Below are positions 53,096 to 61,965 of a DNA stretch of 64,000 nucleotides, one piece after another. Below the pieces are notes generated by a model, which worked only from the letters and a program-made list of their open reading frames with translations, made no database searches and was not told the DNA's origin. This DNA comes from Tenacibaculum sp. MAR_2010_89 (lineage in GTDB: Bacteria; Bacteroidota; Bacteroidia; Flavobacteriales; Flavobacteriaceae). A program made the translations under genes and the position numbers. Positions within the stretch are counted from its first letter, which is position 1. Every line of letters starts with the position of its first letter. The DNA lies in contig NZ_FNUB01000005.1 in NCBI RefSeq assembly GCF_900105985.1, forward strand, positions 992,001 through 1,056,000. Reading direction: 5' to 3'.

Positions 53096-54628
53096 ATGGA
53101 ACTTTTTAAATCGATTGCTTTATGTTTTTCTGGAGGTGGCTATAGGGCTGCTTGTTTTTCTTTAGGAACTCTTTCTCTTCTTGAAAAAGTTGGCTTGTTA
53201 GAAAATGTTAAAGCAATATCTACAGTATCTGGAGGTACTATTACTGGTGTAAAATATGTGCAATCTCAAATTGAAGGAAAAGATTTTGATGCTTTTTTAG
53301 ATGATTATTATAATTGGCTTGATAAAGATGAGTTAGCAAGTAATGCTATAAGTCATTTACGAGGGCCTTTGGTGTGGAACAAACCAGAAAATAAGCATAA
53401 AAGGAAAAACCCTATTAATGCTTTTTCAATTGAATACAATAACTTTACGAATAACACTACATTAGGACAGATTCAAAATTTAATTAATGAGGGTGGTTCA
53501 AAGACTCATTTAGAAAGAGTGATTTTTAATGCCACAGATTTTGATAGTACTCACCAATTTAGATTTCAAAATATAAAAGGAAATCAAAAAAGGTTTGGAA
53601 ATGGTAAAGCTCATAGTAAATACAAGCATATTATAGATGATATTAAGTTAGGTGATGTTATAGCAGCATCTACAGCTTTTCCTGGAGGTTTTGAACCTAT
53701 TGGCTTTCCATATGATTTTACATCAAAATATAATGATCTAAATGAAATAGGGTTAATGGATGGTGGTATTGTTGACAATCAAGGTACTTCTGTTTTTGTT
53801 TCTGAAGCTCAAAGTAACAGTGATGAGAGTTATGATTTGTATTTTGTTAGTGATGTTGCTTCACCTTATCCAGGAAAAGGTTTTGAATTTGCGTCAAAAA
53901 GTAAGTTTAGTAAATATGCATCGTTACTATCTAGTGCATTTACATTATTAATTGTGCTAATGGCAACCGTTTTTTTCTTCATAAAAAAATGGTTAGTATG
54001 GTATACTATAAGTGTAATATTTTTTGCGTTTTTAACGTTTATACACTTTTTGTTTTTCTCGCTTTCTAAATTAATGCAAAATCAAACAGGAATAGATCAG
54101 CAATTATATTTGCCACCGAGAAGAGTTGGTTTTTATATTATTAACAGAGCAAAATCACTAATGCGAATGGCTGGTGTTATTTTTCTTAAAAATGACAGGC
54201 GACAGCATGCAACAGCTATATACAGTACTTTTCCTAATAAAGTAATTTCATCTACTGTATATGAATTAAGATGTAAAGATTCTTCAGGAAATCAAACAGA
54301 TAAGCCTGAAAGGGTTAGGAATTGGGATAAAATAGTTAAGTATACTGGTGCTATAAGTAATGAAGTTATAAGAAACTCCATAAAAAGTGCTTCATTTGGT
54401 ACCACGTTATGGTTTACTAAAAAAGAGAAAAAAAATAAGATGTTAGAAAGCTTAATAGCGAGCGGAGAATATACAGCATGTTATAATTTATTGGCACATA
54501 TTATTATACAATATGGTAGTAGGTCAACTTCAATCCCCCTTTTTAATGAGTTAATGGTGCTTTGGAAAGAATTTCAGATAAATCCTACTTTTTTAATAGA
54601 AGAAAGAAAGGCTAGATTTAATAAATAA
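53096..54628 (+). CDS. Patatin-like phospholipase with two membrane segments
   Basis: 510 aa. Patatin motifs at the N-terminus: oxyanion loop SGGGYRAACFSLG (residues about 11-23), nucleophile in STVSGGTITG (GxSxG-like, about 41-50) and the catalytic Asp in LMDGGIVDNQG (about 220). Two adjacent hydrophobic segments follow (about 280-325), then a roughly 180-residue soluble tail. Probably a membrane-bound lipid acyl hydrolase. It lies just outside the putative integrative element. No cyclase or other nucleotide-signal enzyme is next to it, so a link to anti-phage defence is not shown. Confidence 0.85.
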   Translation: MELFKSIALCFSGGGYRAACFSLGTLSLLEKVGLLENVKAISTVSGGTITGVKYVQSQIEGKDFDAFLDDYYNWLDKDELASNAISHLRGPLVWNKPENKHKRKNPINAFSIEYNNFTNNTTLGQIQNLINEGGSKTHLERVIFNATDFDSTHQFRFQNIKGNQKRFGNGKAHSKYKHIIDDIKLGDVIAASTAFPGGFEPIGFPYDFTSKYNDLNEIGLMDGGIVDNQGTSVFVSEAQSNSDESYDLYFVSDVASPYPGKGFEFASKSKFSKYASLLSSAFTLLIVLMATVFFFIKKWLVWYTISVIFFAFLTFIHFLFFSLSKLMQNQTGIDQQLYLPPRRVGFYIINRAKSLMRMAGVIFLKNDRRQHATAIYSTFPNKVISSTVYELRCKDSSGNQTDKPERVRNWDKIVKYTGAISNEVIRNSIKSASFGTTLWFTKKEKKNKMLESLIASGEYTACYNLLAHIIIQYGSRSTSIPLFNELMVLWKEFQINPTFLIEERKARFNK

Positions 54629-54657
54629 GAGAGGTATGATTACTTTTAAAAAACAAA

Positions 54658-54682
54658 AAAGCTTCACAAAAAGTGAAGCTTT
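54658..54682. terminator. Bidirectional terminator beside the tRNA remnant
   Basis: Stem AAAGCTTCAC / GTGAAGCTTT with loop AAAAA. On the minus strand it is followed by a T-rich run and comes directly after the tRNA-like 3' end, so it looks like a native tRNA terminator. It can also serve the patatin gene. Confidence 0.8.
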
Positions 54683-54683
54683 A

Positions 54684-54704
54684 ATGGTGGTCCCACGAGT
54701 ACTT
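54684..54704 (-). other. tRNA 3'-end remnant, candidate att site
   Basis: Read on the minus strand, AAGTACTCGTGGGACCACCA has tRNA 3'-end geometry: last four T-loop bases (AAGT), T-stem strand (ACTCG), acceptor strand (TGGGACC), discriminator A, then CCA. The rest of a tRNA is missing: no matching GGTCCCA 5' strand or T-loop TTC lies upstream. Truncation at the T-loop next to a tyrosine recombinase is what integration into a tRNA leaves behind. The matching intact tRNA would be expected beyond 64000. Confidence 0.5.
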
Positions 54705-54728
54705 AGTTTGTGAATCATTCTAAAACAC

Positions 54729-54790
54729 ATTTAATGACAATCGCTGGATTGTCGGTAGTGTCAGTAAATATTAATGCTCTGTCATTAAAT
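54729..54790. repeat. Nested inverted repeats between att remnant and integrase
   Basis: Outer arms ATTTAATGACA (54729-54739) and TGTCATTAAAT (54780-54790) are perfect 11-bp inverted repeats. Inside them GACAATC (54736-54742) and GATTGTC (54747-54753) form a short hairpin. Plausible recombinase or directionality-factor binding sites. Confidence 0.5.
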
Positions 54791-54895
54791 AAGATTTAAA
54801 ATAATTCAGAATTATTCAAACTAAAAACACCCTCTCAAGCACCCTAGTTTGGTACATAATTCGCTTTGTTTTAAACATAATTTAAAATAAAAGCA

Positions 54896-56194
54896 ATGAG
54901 CAGTTTAGTATTACAAAGCACACATGGTGTAATTAGATTTAGTTTAAAAGATTCAATTAAAAGTTTAGAATTAACTCCTAAAAAAGAGAGTTTAATTATG
55001 TTGCATTTTTCTTCTAAGGGAAGACGCTTTAAAAGAAGTATTGGTTATAAATGTAACTTGAAGAATTGGGATGTAACTAAGCAAAGAGTTAAAACAGGCA
55101 AAGGAATGGTTACTAATGCATATGAAGTTAACTCATTTATAGGTAATATTCAATCTTATGCAGAAGGGGAGCTCACTAAAATGAAAAAGGAGAATGGTTC
55201 TATAGATGTAAAAATGTTATCATCTTTAATAGAGAAAAGGATAAAAGGAGGAGGTGAAATAGATAGGGATGAAGAGAGAAATAAAGATTTGATTTATTAT
55301 TCTAAAAAAGTGTTAGAGCAAAAGAAGAGTCAAATTAAAATTGGAACAATAAGATCTTGTAATCAAACAATTAAAATGTTAGAAAAGTATGAGAAATCAA
55401 AAGGGTATTTGTTACAGTTTGATGATATTGACTTGTCTTTTTACAGGAGTTTTGTTCAGTTTTTAGAAAAAGAGGGTTATAGTTTAAATAGTGTTGGTAA
55501 GCACATCAAGAACCTGAAAGTTTTTCTTAATGATGCTTTAACTAATGGAATTACTGATAATGCAATTTTTAAAAGTAGAAGTTTTAAGGTGTTAAAAGAA
55601 ACTACAACAGATATTTTTCTCACGAAATCAGAAGTGGGAATTCTAGCTAAAGAAGATTTTAGTTTGAGATCAAAAATAGAATTAGCAAGGGATATTTTTT
55701 TAATAGGTTGCCTTACTGGTCAAAGAGTTAGTGATTACAATGGTTTAACTGATGAAAATATTGAAATTATTGATGGTCATAAATTTATTAAGGTGCGTCA
55801 GAAAAAAACTGATACAATTATACATATTCCAATTACGTCTAAAATTAAAGAGATAATGAATAGGTATAATGGGAAGTTTCCGCCAAAATTAAGTGAATCA
55901 AAATTAAGAGAAAATATAAAATTGGCTTGTAAAAAAATAGGTTTTAAAGATTTAATAACAGTTTCTTATACAAAAGGAGGTCAATTAGTGAAAAAAGTAG
56001 TTCCAAAGTATGATTTAGTCAAGACACATACTGCAAGAAGAACATTCTGTACAAATCATTATATAGATCAAAAACCAATTCAAAATATTATGCTTTTTTC
56101 TGGTCATAAAACTGAACGAGAATTTTTGAAGTATGTTAGGATTGAAAAAAGAGAGGAGGCTTTACTTGTAATAGAAAGTGGTTTTTTTGATTGA
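54896..56194 (+). CDS. Tyrosine recombinase (integrase)
   Basis: 432 aa. An N-terminal arm-binding region and SAM-like core-binding domain (about 140-235) precede the catalytic domain (about 240-425). Catalytic residues visible: Arg in TGQRVSDYNG, HTARRTF (HxxR), His in LFSGHKTE and Tyr in FLKYVRIE. This is the type found at the end of Bacteroidota integrative elements and phages. It lies 190 bp inside the tRNA remnant and points away from it. Confidence 0.93.
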   Translation: MSSLVLQSTHGVIRFSLKDSIKSLELTPKKESLIMLHFSSKGRRFKRSIGYKCNLKNWDVTKQRVKTGKGMVTNAYEVNSFIGNIQSYAEGELTKMKKENGSIDVKMLSSLIEKRIKGGGEIDRDEERNKDLIYYSKKVLEQKKSQIKIGTIRSCNQTIKMLEKYEKSKGYLLQFDDIDLSFYRSFVQFLEKEGYSLNSVGKHIKNLKVFLNDALTNGITDNAIFKSRSFKVLKETTTDIFLTKSEVGILAKEDFSLRSKIELARDIFLIGCLTGQRVSDYNGLTDENIEIIDGHKFIKVRQKKTDTIIHIPITSKIKEIMNRYNGKFPPKLSESKLRENIKLACKKIGFKDLITVSYTKGGQLVKKVVPKYDLVKTHTARRTFCTNHYIDQKPIQNIMLFSGHKTEREFLKYVRIEKREEALLVIESGFFD

Positions 56195-56202
56195 TTTTAA
56201 TT

Positions 56203-56251
56203 ACATCTTTGATAGTTTAAAACAAAATTTCTTACTATCAAAGATGTTTTA
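56203..56251 (+). terminator. Terminator after the integrase
   Basis: Perfect 14-bp stem ACATCTTTGATAGT / ACTATCAAAGATGT with a 17-base loop, then TTTT. It starts 8 bp after the integrase stop. Confidence 0.75.
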
Positions 56252-56597
56252 ACTTGTTTAGTATTCTGTTCCTTTTGCTAAAGTTAAAGACCGAATAAAG
56301 TTTTTTAACTTCTCTATATCCTAAATTGATATTCTACTTTAAATAATTATAGGTTAATAATATTAAACCTATGACAGTTTTAAAAGTCTATAAGTAATCT
56401 TCAAAAGATAGTTTTTTATTTAGATTTATATCAATACCATGATATTATAAGTTTTAAGTCTTATAAACTATATTTAATTACTCGATTAAAACTAAAGCTT
56501 TTCTTAACAAAATACGAAACACTTAAAACCAATCATTTTAATATGTTTTAATGAAAGTATTTTCTTAAAATATTTCCGATTTTGTTTAATTCTTTAT
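56252..56597. other. AT-rich gap between integrase and leftward operon
   Basis: About 346 bp of very AT-rich DNA between convergent transcription units. No ORF, RNA gene or strong hairpin seen. Confidence 0.55.
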
Positions 56598-56990
56598 CTA
56601 AATAGTAATTGTATGAACTTCTAAAAAGCCTTCGGTTGTTTCTGAAAAAGCTTGGTGCCAAGGAGAAGTGTCACTATCTAATAGTCCAATGCAACCCAAA
56701 GTACCTAGTGTATTACCATCTGGATGTACCCCAAGTTCTGTTCGATTAGTGGAAAACTGTGGTTGCAAAAACTGAAACCAGCATTTGTTTAATGAATCAC
56801 AATAGGCATGATTATTTGGTGAGCGTTCATTTAAATCATATTTTCTAAATTTATACAAACCATCTGGTAAATCTCCATTTCCATGGGGGCCACTTAAAGC
56901 TAAGGAATTAAGTCCTTTATTGTTCCAAGTTAAATAACCATATGCTATCCCACCTTCTATTCTGTCTATTGTAAATTTAACATCAATCAT
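56598..56990 (-). CDS. Small L,D-transpeptidase-like protein
   Basis: 130 aa without a signal peptide. GVHPDGNTLGTLGCIGLL resembles the catalytic H...GC motif of YkuD/L,D-transpeptidase and DUF2778 (Tlde1-like) proteins, with the likely active Cys near residue 108. The N-terminal half has short beta strands and LALSGPHGNGDLPDGLYKF. Such proteins may remodel or attack peptidoglycan. Last gene of the leftward operon, 67 bp after the lipoprotein. The lack of a signal peptide fits delivery by another system or a cytoplasmic role. Fold assignment is tentative. Confidence 0.6.
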   Translation of the reverse strand: MIDVKFTIDRIEGGIAYGYLTWNNKGLNSLALSGPHGNGDLPDGLYKFRKYDLNERSPNNHAYCDSLNKCWFQFLQPQFSTNRTELGVHPDGNTLGTLGCIGLLDSDTSPWHQAFSETTEGFLEVHTITI

Positions 56991-57057
56991 ATTATCTATT
57001 TTTGAAAATTTAAATACTGAACTGTGCAGTATTGACTAAACAGTTTTCTATTTTAAA

Positions 57058-57543
57058 TTAATCTTCTTTTTTCTTATAAGTATAAATCCTTTTGGAAGAG
57101 TCATCTTTACATATCTCAAGAGAATCAGTTACTATGTATTTTTCCATATTTACCATAGCTTTAGTTTCCGTGCATGATCCATTATATCGAAAAACAAAGT
57201 GCACATCTTTTAATGAGCCACAATTAGTTTCCCTAATAAAAATAGCCTGAAAGTTGTCCGAATATAACAATGAAGGGCATTTATCTGTAGCTATTTCTGC
57301 TTTCTTTGAATCACATTTTTCATTCCAGCATTTTTCTGCTTCCTTTTTTGTTAAAGGACCACAAATAAGTTTATAATTATTAGCTCCTGATATTTTTTTA
57401 CCCCAATGTACATCAGGACAAGTTCCTCTAGTTTTGTGTTTAAATACATACCAATTTTTTTCGTTTGGATCATTTAATTTAGTCTCTTTTTTACAACTAA
57501 AGATAAATACTAAAGCTATTAAAAATAAAAGTGTTTTTTTCAT
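57058..57543 (-). CDS. Cys-rich lipoprotein, unknown function
   Basis: 161 aa. The lipoprotein signal MKKTLLFLIALVFIFSCKK places the lipidated Cys at residue 17. The mature part has eight further Cys residues (for example RGTCPDVHWG, CWNEKCDSKK, ETNCGSLKDV, EICKDD), suggesting a disulphide-rich periplasmic domain. No family recognised. It lies 5 bp after the 1,470-residue gene, so it is in the same operon, and next to the L,D-transpeptidase-like gene; an immunity-type role is conceivable but not shown. Confidence 0.7.
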   Translation of the reverse strand: MKKTLLFLIALVFIFSCKKETKLNDPNEKNWYVFKHKTRGTCPDVHWGKKISGANNYKLICGPLTKKEAEKCWNEKCDSKKAEIATDKCPSLLYSDNFQAIFIRETNCGSLKDVHFVFRYNGSCTETKAMVNMEKYIVTDSLEICKDDSSKRIYTYKKKED

Positions 57544-57548
57544 GTTTT

Positions 57549-60500
57549 CTAAATTTTAAATTTTATATAATTGATTAATCTTAAGCCTTTTATAGGGAGT
57601 TGAGAGGAGTCGATGTTTTTTCTATCGAAGTTGTCATGTTGCTCAAACTCTAGTATAACAATCTCTTTAAAATTATCGTTTTTAATTTTATAATTTTTAT
57701 TGCTGTTAAAATTTAAAGTTTCTGAATCTTGTAATAGTTTTTCATTAAAAAACATATTTTTAACTCGATGCTTAAATTTACAACATAAGTATACTTTTTT
57801 TTCTCCTTTTCTAAAATGCTCATTAGTAATAATTATAGTATTTCTATTCTTATTTAAAACGAACTTCTTTGTACTATAAACAGGTAATATTTCTGGTTTT
57901 GTTATTTTAGATATTATTGAATTTTTTTCTTTTAATATTTCAAAATATTTATTCTTAAATTCAATATCACTTTTTTTACCATAAGCAATTTTAAAACCCA
58001 TTAACTTAACAAAGAATGCTTCAAGATTAACTTTTCTAAACTTAGAACTATTGATTGATAATACTATTTGAAACATCTTTAAATCAGTATTATAATATGG
58101 TTGGCAAACTAAGATTTTATAAAAACTTTCTCCAATTTTTATATTTTTAATTCCTAATGAAAGAAGTTCATCAATTTTACCTTGTGAGTTAATGTTGTTT
58201 GTGTTAATGTATTTTTTAAACTCTTTTTTTAAAGTATTACCCTTATTATCTTTTTCTGTACCATAATTTAAGAATTCATCTATTCTGTTTTCAGATAATT
58301 TCCCTCCTTCATTGATTAGTTTAGTAATGTCTTCTCCTAACAAAGAGACATCTCCTGAATTTTCTTCAAACAATTCTTTAAAGTTAGCATCTTTATACTT
58401 ACCAATAATTAACGCAAATTTATTTTTAACTCCTTCTCTCATAAAATTTTGATTGAACAAAATTCTTATAAGAAACTGCCTTTCATTTGAAATCTTACCT
58501 CCTTTACTATTATTTTGAATAGTGTATAATAATAAATCTGTTTCTAATTCAGGAACTTCTGGAATCGTGTTATTAGGAACTATTAAATCTAGTATGTTTT
58601 TGCCTTGAGTTCCAATTTCACTTTCAAAAGTTTTATTAGGAAAATAACCTTGAAAGGCAGAAGAAGCAAAAAGTTTAATTCTTTTTTTTCTATAAAAAGG
58701 GTGACCTTCATCTTTTATAATTATTTCATTAGGTTCTCTGATTAGGTGAATTTTATTTGCATTATAAGATTGACTTAAAAATTCTAAACCATTTACTTCT
58801 ATATTATCATTAGGATCCCTGTAAAATTTTATTTTTTTGGGAATGATAATATCCATAATGCTTATTTCTGGATTTATTAATTCATTTAGGACACAACATT
58901 CACATAAAGTTTTTTGTTTTTCTTTACAATCCTCAAAAATAAAATCTTTATGATATAATTTATATTTATCTAGTTTAGTGTCGTAAATAATATCCATATT
59001 CAAAACTCTAAAAACATGATTTTCTTTATAAACATCATCTTGTTGGCTATAATATTTTTCAACTTTAAACTTTGATACAAATGAATTGTACCAAAGCTCA
59101 AAGTTATCTTCGTCATTATTTATTTTAATTATTAAGACATCTTTTTCATTAAGTTTTATTCTAAAAATTTCTTGACCAATACTTTTGTTTTTCAGGTATT
59201 TGTCCATTTCTTTTTTTGATTCAAAACCTTTTTCTATTGCGTATTTCGTTGTGTTAAAGTAAGTTCCGTAATGAGTTATGCGAATACCAGAATCATTATT
59301 TTTTAAAACATACCATCTATCTCTATTGTTCTTTTTTATTTTTAATAATCTGTCATATAACCGAATTCTTAATTTTATTATTTTGGGATACGATTTTGTT
59401 TGGAGATTCTCATGTAAACTACCTTCTTTTTGAACAAAAAAGTCTACTGGGTATTCATTTTTTAATAAATCGTTTTTACTGTAATTACTTCTTAAATCAC
59501 TTAAATTTCCATTGTCTAGATTCAAAGTTTCTGTTTCTTCATAATACTTTATACTTTTGGTAGCGTAATTGTTTGCGTCCTTTAAAAAATATTCTAACCT
59601 CCATTTATTTTGATTATTGGAAGTAAACCTTGATACAATTTTATTTAACTTATCAAAATCTATTAAGAATTGATCTGTATACTCAGGTAAAGACGGCTTA
59701 TCAATAAAAGCAAAGTTTAATGGTTCTCCTATTTTTCCTATACCCCAAGTGTTAGAGGCAAGCAAAATAGAAAAAGCACCCAAAGGAATTTTTTCAATAA
59801 TAGTTTTATTATCTATAGCAAAACTATTTGTTTTACCTGTTTTTTTAGCTTCAATTTTCACCCCTTTAGCTTTATTATAATAGGGATAAGTTTCTTGTAA
59901 TGAGAAAATAGCAGTTTTTTTATTTGTTATAATGTTTTCTTTATTGAAATGAAAATACTGAGCTGTAAACAAATCGTTAGGAGAAACTTTAACTTCTTTT
60001 ATTCTTGGATCTGCTAAGTAGTATATTTTTTTGTCAAGACTTTGGTATTTCCTTATTTCTTTAAGAGATCTTTTCTCTAATTCGATACATCTTTTAATAA
60101 ATTGATTAATATCATTAGTATTGATTTTTTCTTTACTTAAAAAACCAAGTTGTTTAAATTTTTCCCATGTAATTCTTGGTGGATATAAATATCGTTTTTC
60201 ACTATTTTCATGCTCTAAAAAATTAACAATCATAGCATTTTTACTATCTACAAAAGAAGTGTTTTCGTTTTCATAATTCTCTTTAGAAATAATAATTGGA
60301 GATCCAACATTCTTGTATGGGTATTCTTTGATTAAGAAACTTTTATCAAAAACTTCCGATTTATAATCTTCATAAGATAGAATCTGTTTAGGGAACACTT
60401 TGGATTGATTTCTTAATTTCCATTCTTCTTTAGTTTCCAAAAAATAATTGAAAGGTGTTACAGATCTTAAATAAAAGATATATTCGATTCCACATATTAA

Positions 60501-61961
60501 TTGAGGATTATTACTTTTAACAAAAGATTCTTTTACTATAAAATTATCATTTATTAAACATTGTAAGGCATTGTCGTCATTAAACTCAGTAGTAGGTGCT
60601 TCATCAAAAGCATCAACTTTACTTTCTATAGATTTTTTTGTAACCCTATTTAATCCTAAGTTTTCTCCTTTCCAAGAAAAAAGTAAGGATGGTAAATATT
60701 CATTATCTTCACCTGTTGTGATAGTTGTATTTGGCAACAAATAGTCTGAAGTAATGATTGAGGTATTTTCAATAATTTTATTATTACTATCAAAATACTC
60801 CTTCTTAACCATACTTAAACTTTTAAATACACTATCATTACTTCTTATTAAATCTCCATCTTTTTTATATTCTTTTAAAAGAACATTAAATCCAAAAATG
60901 TTGTTAATAATAAAAGGGTTTATTATTTTATTATTCTGATTCTGGTCTTTTTTATATTTAACATTAACATATATACCATCATTTTCACTCTCATTATCAG
61001 ACAACTTTGCTTTATATTTATCATAAAAAGTAACTTCAATCCTTTGACGTTCACTTTCACTTTCACTTCCACTATCAAAATCAGAATAACGTCTGAATGA
61101 AGATAAACCAATTTTACTTAGACCATTATAAAATTTATCATCTTTTGTTTTCCATAATTTATATGGATAAGGATTTTCTACTTTAAATTCATCTTGATAT
61201 ATTTTAGAAGTTTTAATTGAGTAAGAGAATTTATAGAGGGAAACCCCTTTATTATCAAAATCATTAAAATCATCGAGACATAATTTAAAAGTTTTTATAA
61301 TACCATATTTTTTCTCTGCCAAAGTAGGTTCTTCAAGTAGCTTGTTATAAAAAGTTGTAAACTTAATTTGTTTGTCATAATTTCTAAACCTAGAAGAATT
61401 ATTATTGTTATTGTCTTCAGCATGTTTTTTACCTTCATTTAAAATTTTATCATAATCTTCCTCCTCAATATTTTTTATTTTATCAAATATATCATCATTT
61501 TCAATTGAAAAACTATCATACCCGAAAGTATCTGTTGTTCTACTTTGAAAATTAAATTGTTGGACTCTTGTGAAATTATTTGAACCTCTTGTTCTTAAGT
61601 TACGAATTTCATTATCATATAAATAAGGTTTAGATCCAATTAATGGAAATGATTTATCTTTATTATTTATAATGTTGATTGAAGTGTCATTTAACTTACT
61701 TTTTATTGTGTCTAAAATTCTAGTATAAAAATCTTTAATAAAAATAGGATTCTTAGAATTAGAACTCAAATCATTGAAATTTTTAAACGTTCTTCCTCCA
61801 AAGTCAATCTTTTCAAAACCTGTGCCAGGAGATGTTGAAATACCTACTGCCATAAAGCATTTAAAAATTGCATATACTTTATCTCCGACAACTTCTACTC
61901 CATGAGGATAAGCAATTGGTTTAAAATCTAAATGACTTTCAATGATTTTTTCTAACTTCAT
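57549..61961 (-). CDS. 1,470-residue protein, no recognised family
   Basis: Starts MKLEKIIESHLDFKPIAYPH. No signal peptide or membrane helix is evident. Rich in Lys, Asn, Asp, Phe and Tyr, with many short beta-like segments and acidic Ser/Asn-rich loops (for example SDFDSGSESESERQR near residue 300). A Cys cluster CKEKQKTLCECC near residue 1015 could bind a metal. The region ELETDLLLYTIQNNSKGGK onward looks like an independent C-terminal module. It begins 4 bp after the coiled-coil/beta-rich gene and is followed 5 bp later by the lipoprotein gene, so these are almost certainly translated from one message and may act together. Confidence 0.75.
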   Translation of the reverse strand: MKLEKIIESHLDFKPIAYPHGVEVVGDKVYAIFKCFMAVGISTSPGTGFEKIDFGGRTFKNFNDLSSNSKNPIFIKDFYTRILDTIKSKLNDTSINIINNKDKSFPLIGSKPYLYDNEIRNLRTRGSNNFTRVQQFNFQSRTTDTFGYDSFSIENDDIFDKIKNIEEEDYDKILNEGKKHAEDNNNNNSSRFRNYDKQIKFTTFYNKLLEEPTLAEKKYGIIKTFKLCLDDFNDFDNKGVSLYKFSYSIKTSKIYQDEFKVENPYPYKLWKTKDDKFYNGLSKIGLSSFRRYSDFDSGSESESERQRIEVTFYDKYKAKLSDNESENDGIYVNVKYKKDQNQNNKIINPFIINNIFGFNVLLKEYKKDGDLIRSNDSVFKSLSMVKKEYFDSNNKIIENTSIITSDYLLPNTTITTGEDNEYLPSLLFSWKGENLGLNRVTKKSIESKVDAFDEAPTTEFNDDNALQCLINDNFIVKESFVKSNNPQLICGIEYIFYLRSVTPFNYFLETKEEWKLRNQSKVFPKQILSYEDYKSEVFDKSFLIKEYPYKNVGSPIIISKENYENENTSFVDSKNAMIVNFLEHENSEKRYLYPPRITWEKFKQLGFLSKEKINTNDINQFIKRCIELEKRSLKEIRKYQSLDKKIYYLADPRIKEVKVSPNDLFTAQYFHFNKENIITNKKTAIFSLQETYPYYNKAKGVKIEAKKTGKTNSFAIDNKTIIEKIPLGAFSILLASNTWGIGKIGEPLNFAFIDKPSLPEYTDQFLIDFDKLNKIVSRFTSNNQNKWRLEYFLKDANNYATKSIKYYEETETLNLDNGNLSDLRSNYSKNDLLKNEYPVDFFVQKEGSLHENLQTKSYPKIIKLRIRLYDRLLKIKKNNRDRWYVLKNNDSGIRITHYGTYFNTTKYAIEKGFESKKEMDKYLKNKSIGQEIFRIKLNEKDVLIIKINNDEDNFELWYNSFVSKFKVEKYYSQQDDVYKENHVFRVLNMDIIYDTKLDKYKLYHKDFIFEDCKEKQKTLCECCVLNELINPEISIMDIIIPKKIKFYRDPNDNIEVNGLEFLSQSYNANKIHLIREPNEIIIKDEGHPFYRKKRIKLFASSAFQGYFPNKTFESEIGTQGKNILDLIVPNNTIPEVPELETDLLLYTIQNNSKGGKISNERQFLIRILFNQNFMREGVKNKFALIIGKYKDANFKELFEENSGDVSLLGEDITKLINEGGKLSENRIDEFLNYGTEKDNKGNTLKKEFKKYINTNNINSQGKIDELLSLGIKNIKIGESFYKILVCQPYYNTDLKMFQIVLSINSSKFRKVNLEAFFVKLMGFKIAYGKKSDIEFKNKYFEILKEKNSIISKITKPEILPVYSTKKFVLNKNRNTIIITNEHFRKGEKKVYLCCKFKHRVKNMFFNEKLLQDSETLNFNSNKNYKIKNDNFKEIVILEFEQHDNFDRKNIDSSQLPIKGLRLINYIKFKI

Positions 61962-61965
61962 AACA

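Noticed and set aside
53096..54628. CBASS-type defence effector call for the patatin protein
   Set aside because: No cyclic-nucleotide synthase or accessory genes are adjacent.
54684..54775. A complete tRNA gene on the minus strand
   Set aside because: Only the 3' end from the late T-loop fits; no T-stem 5' strand, anticodon arm or GGTCCCA 5' acceptor strand is present.
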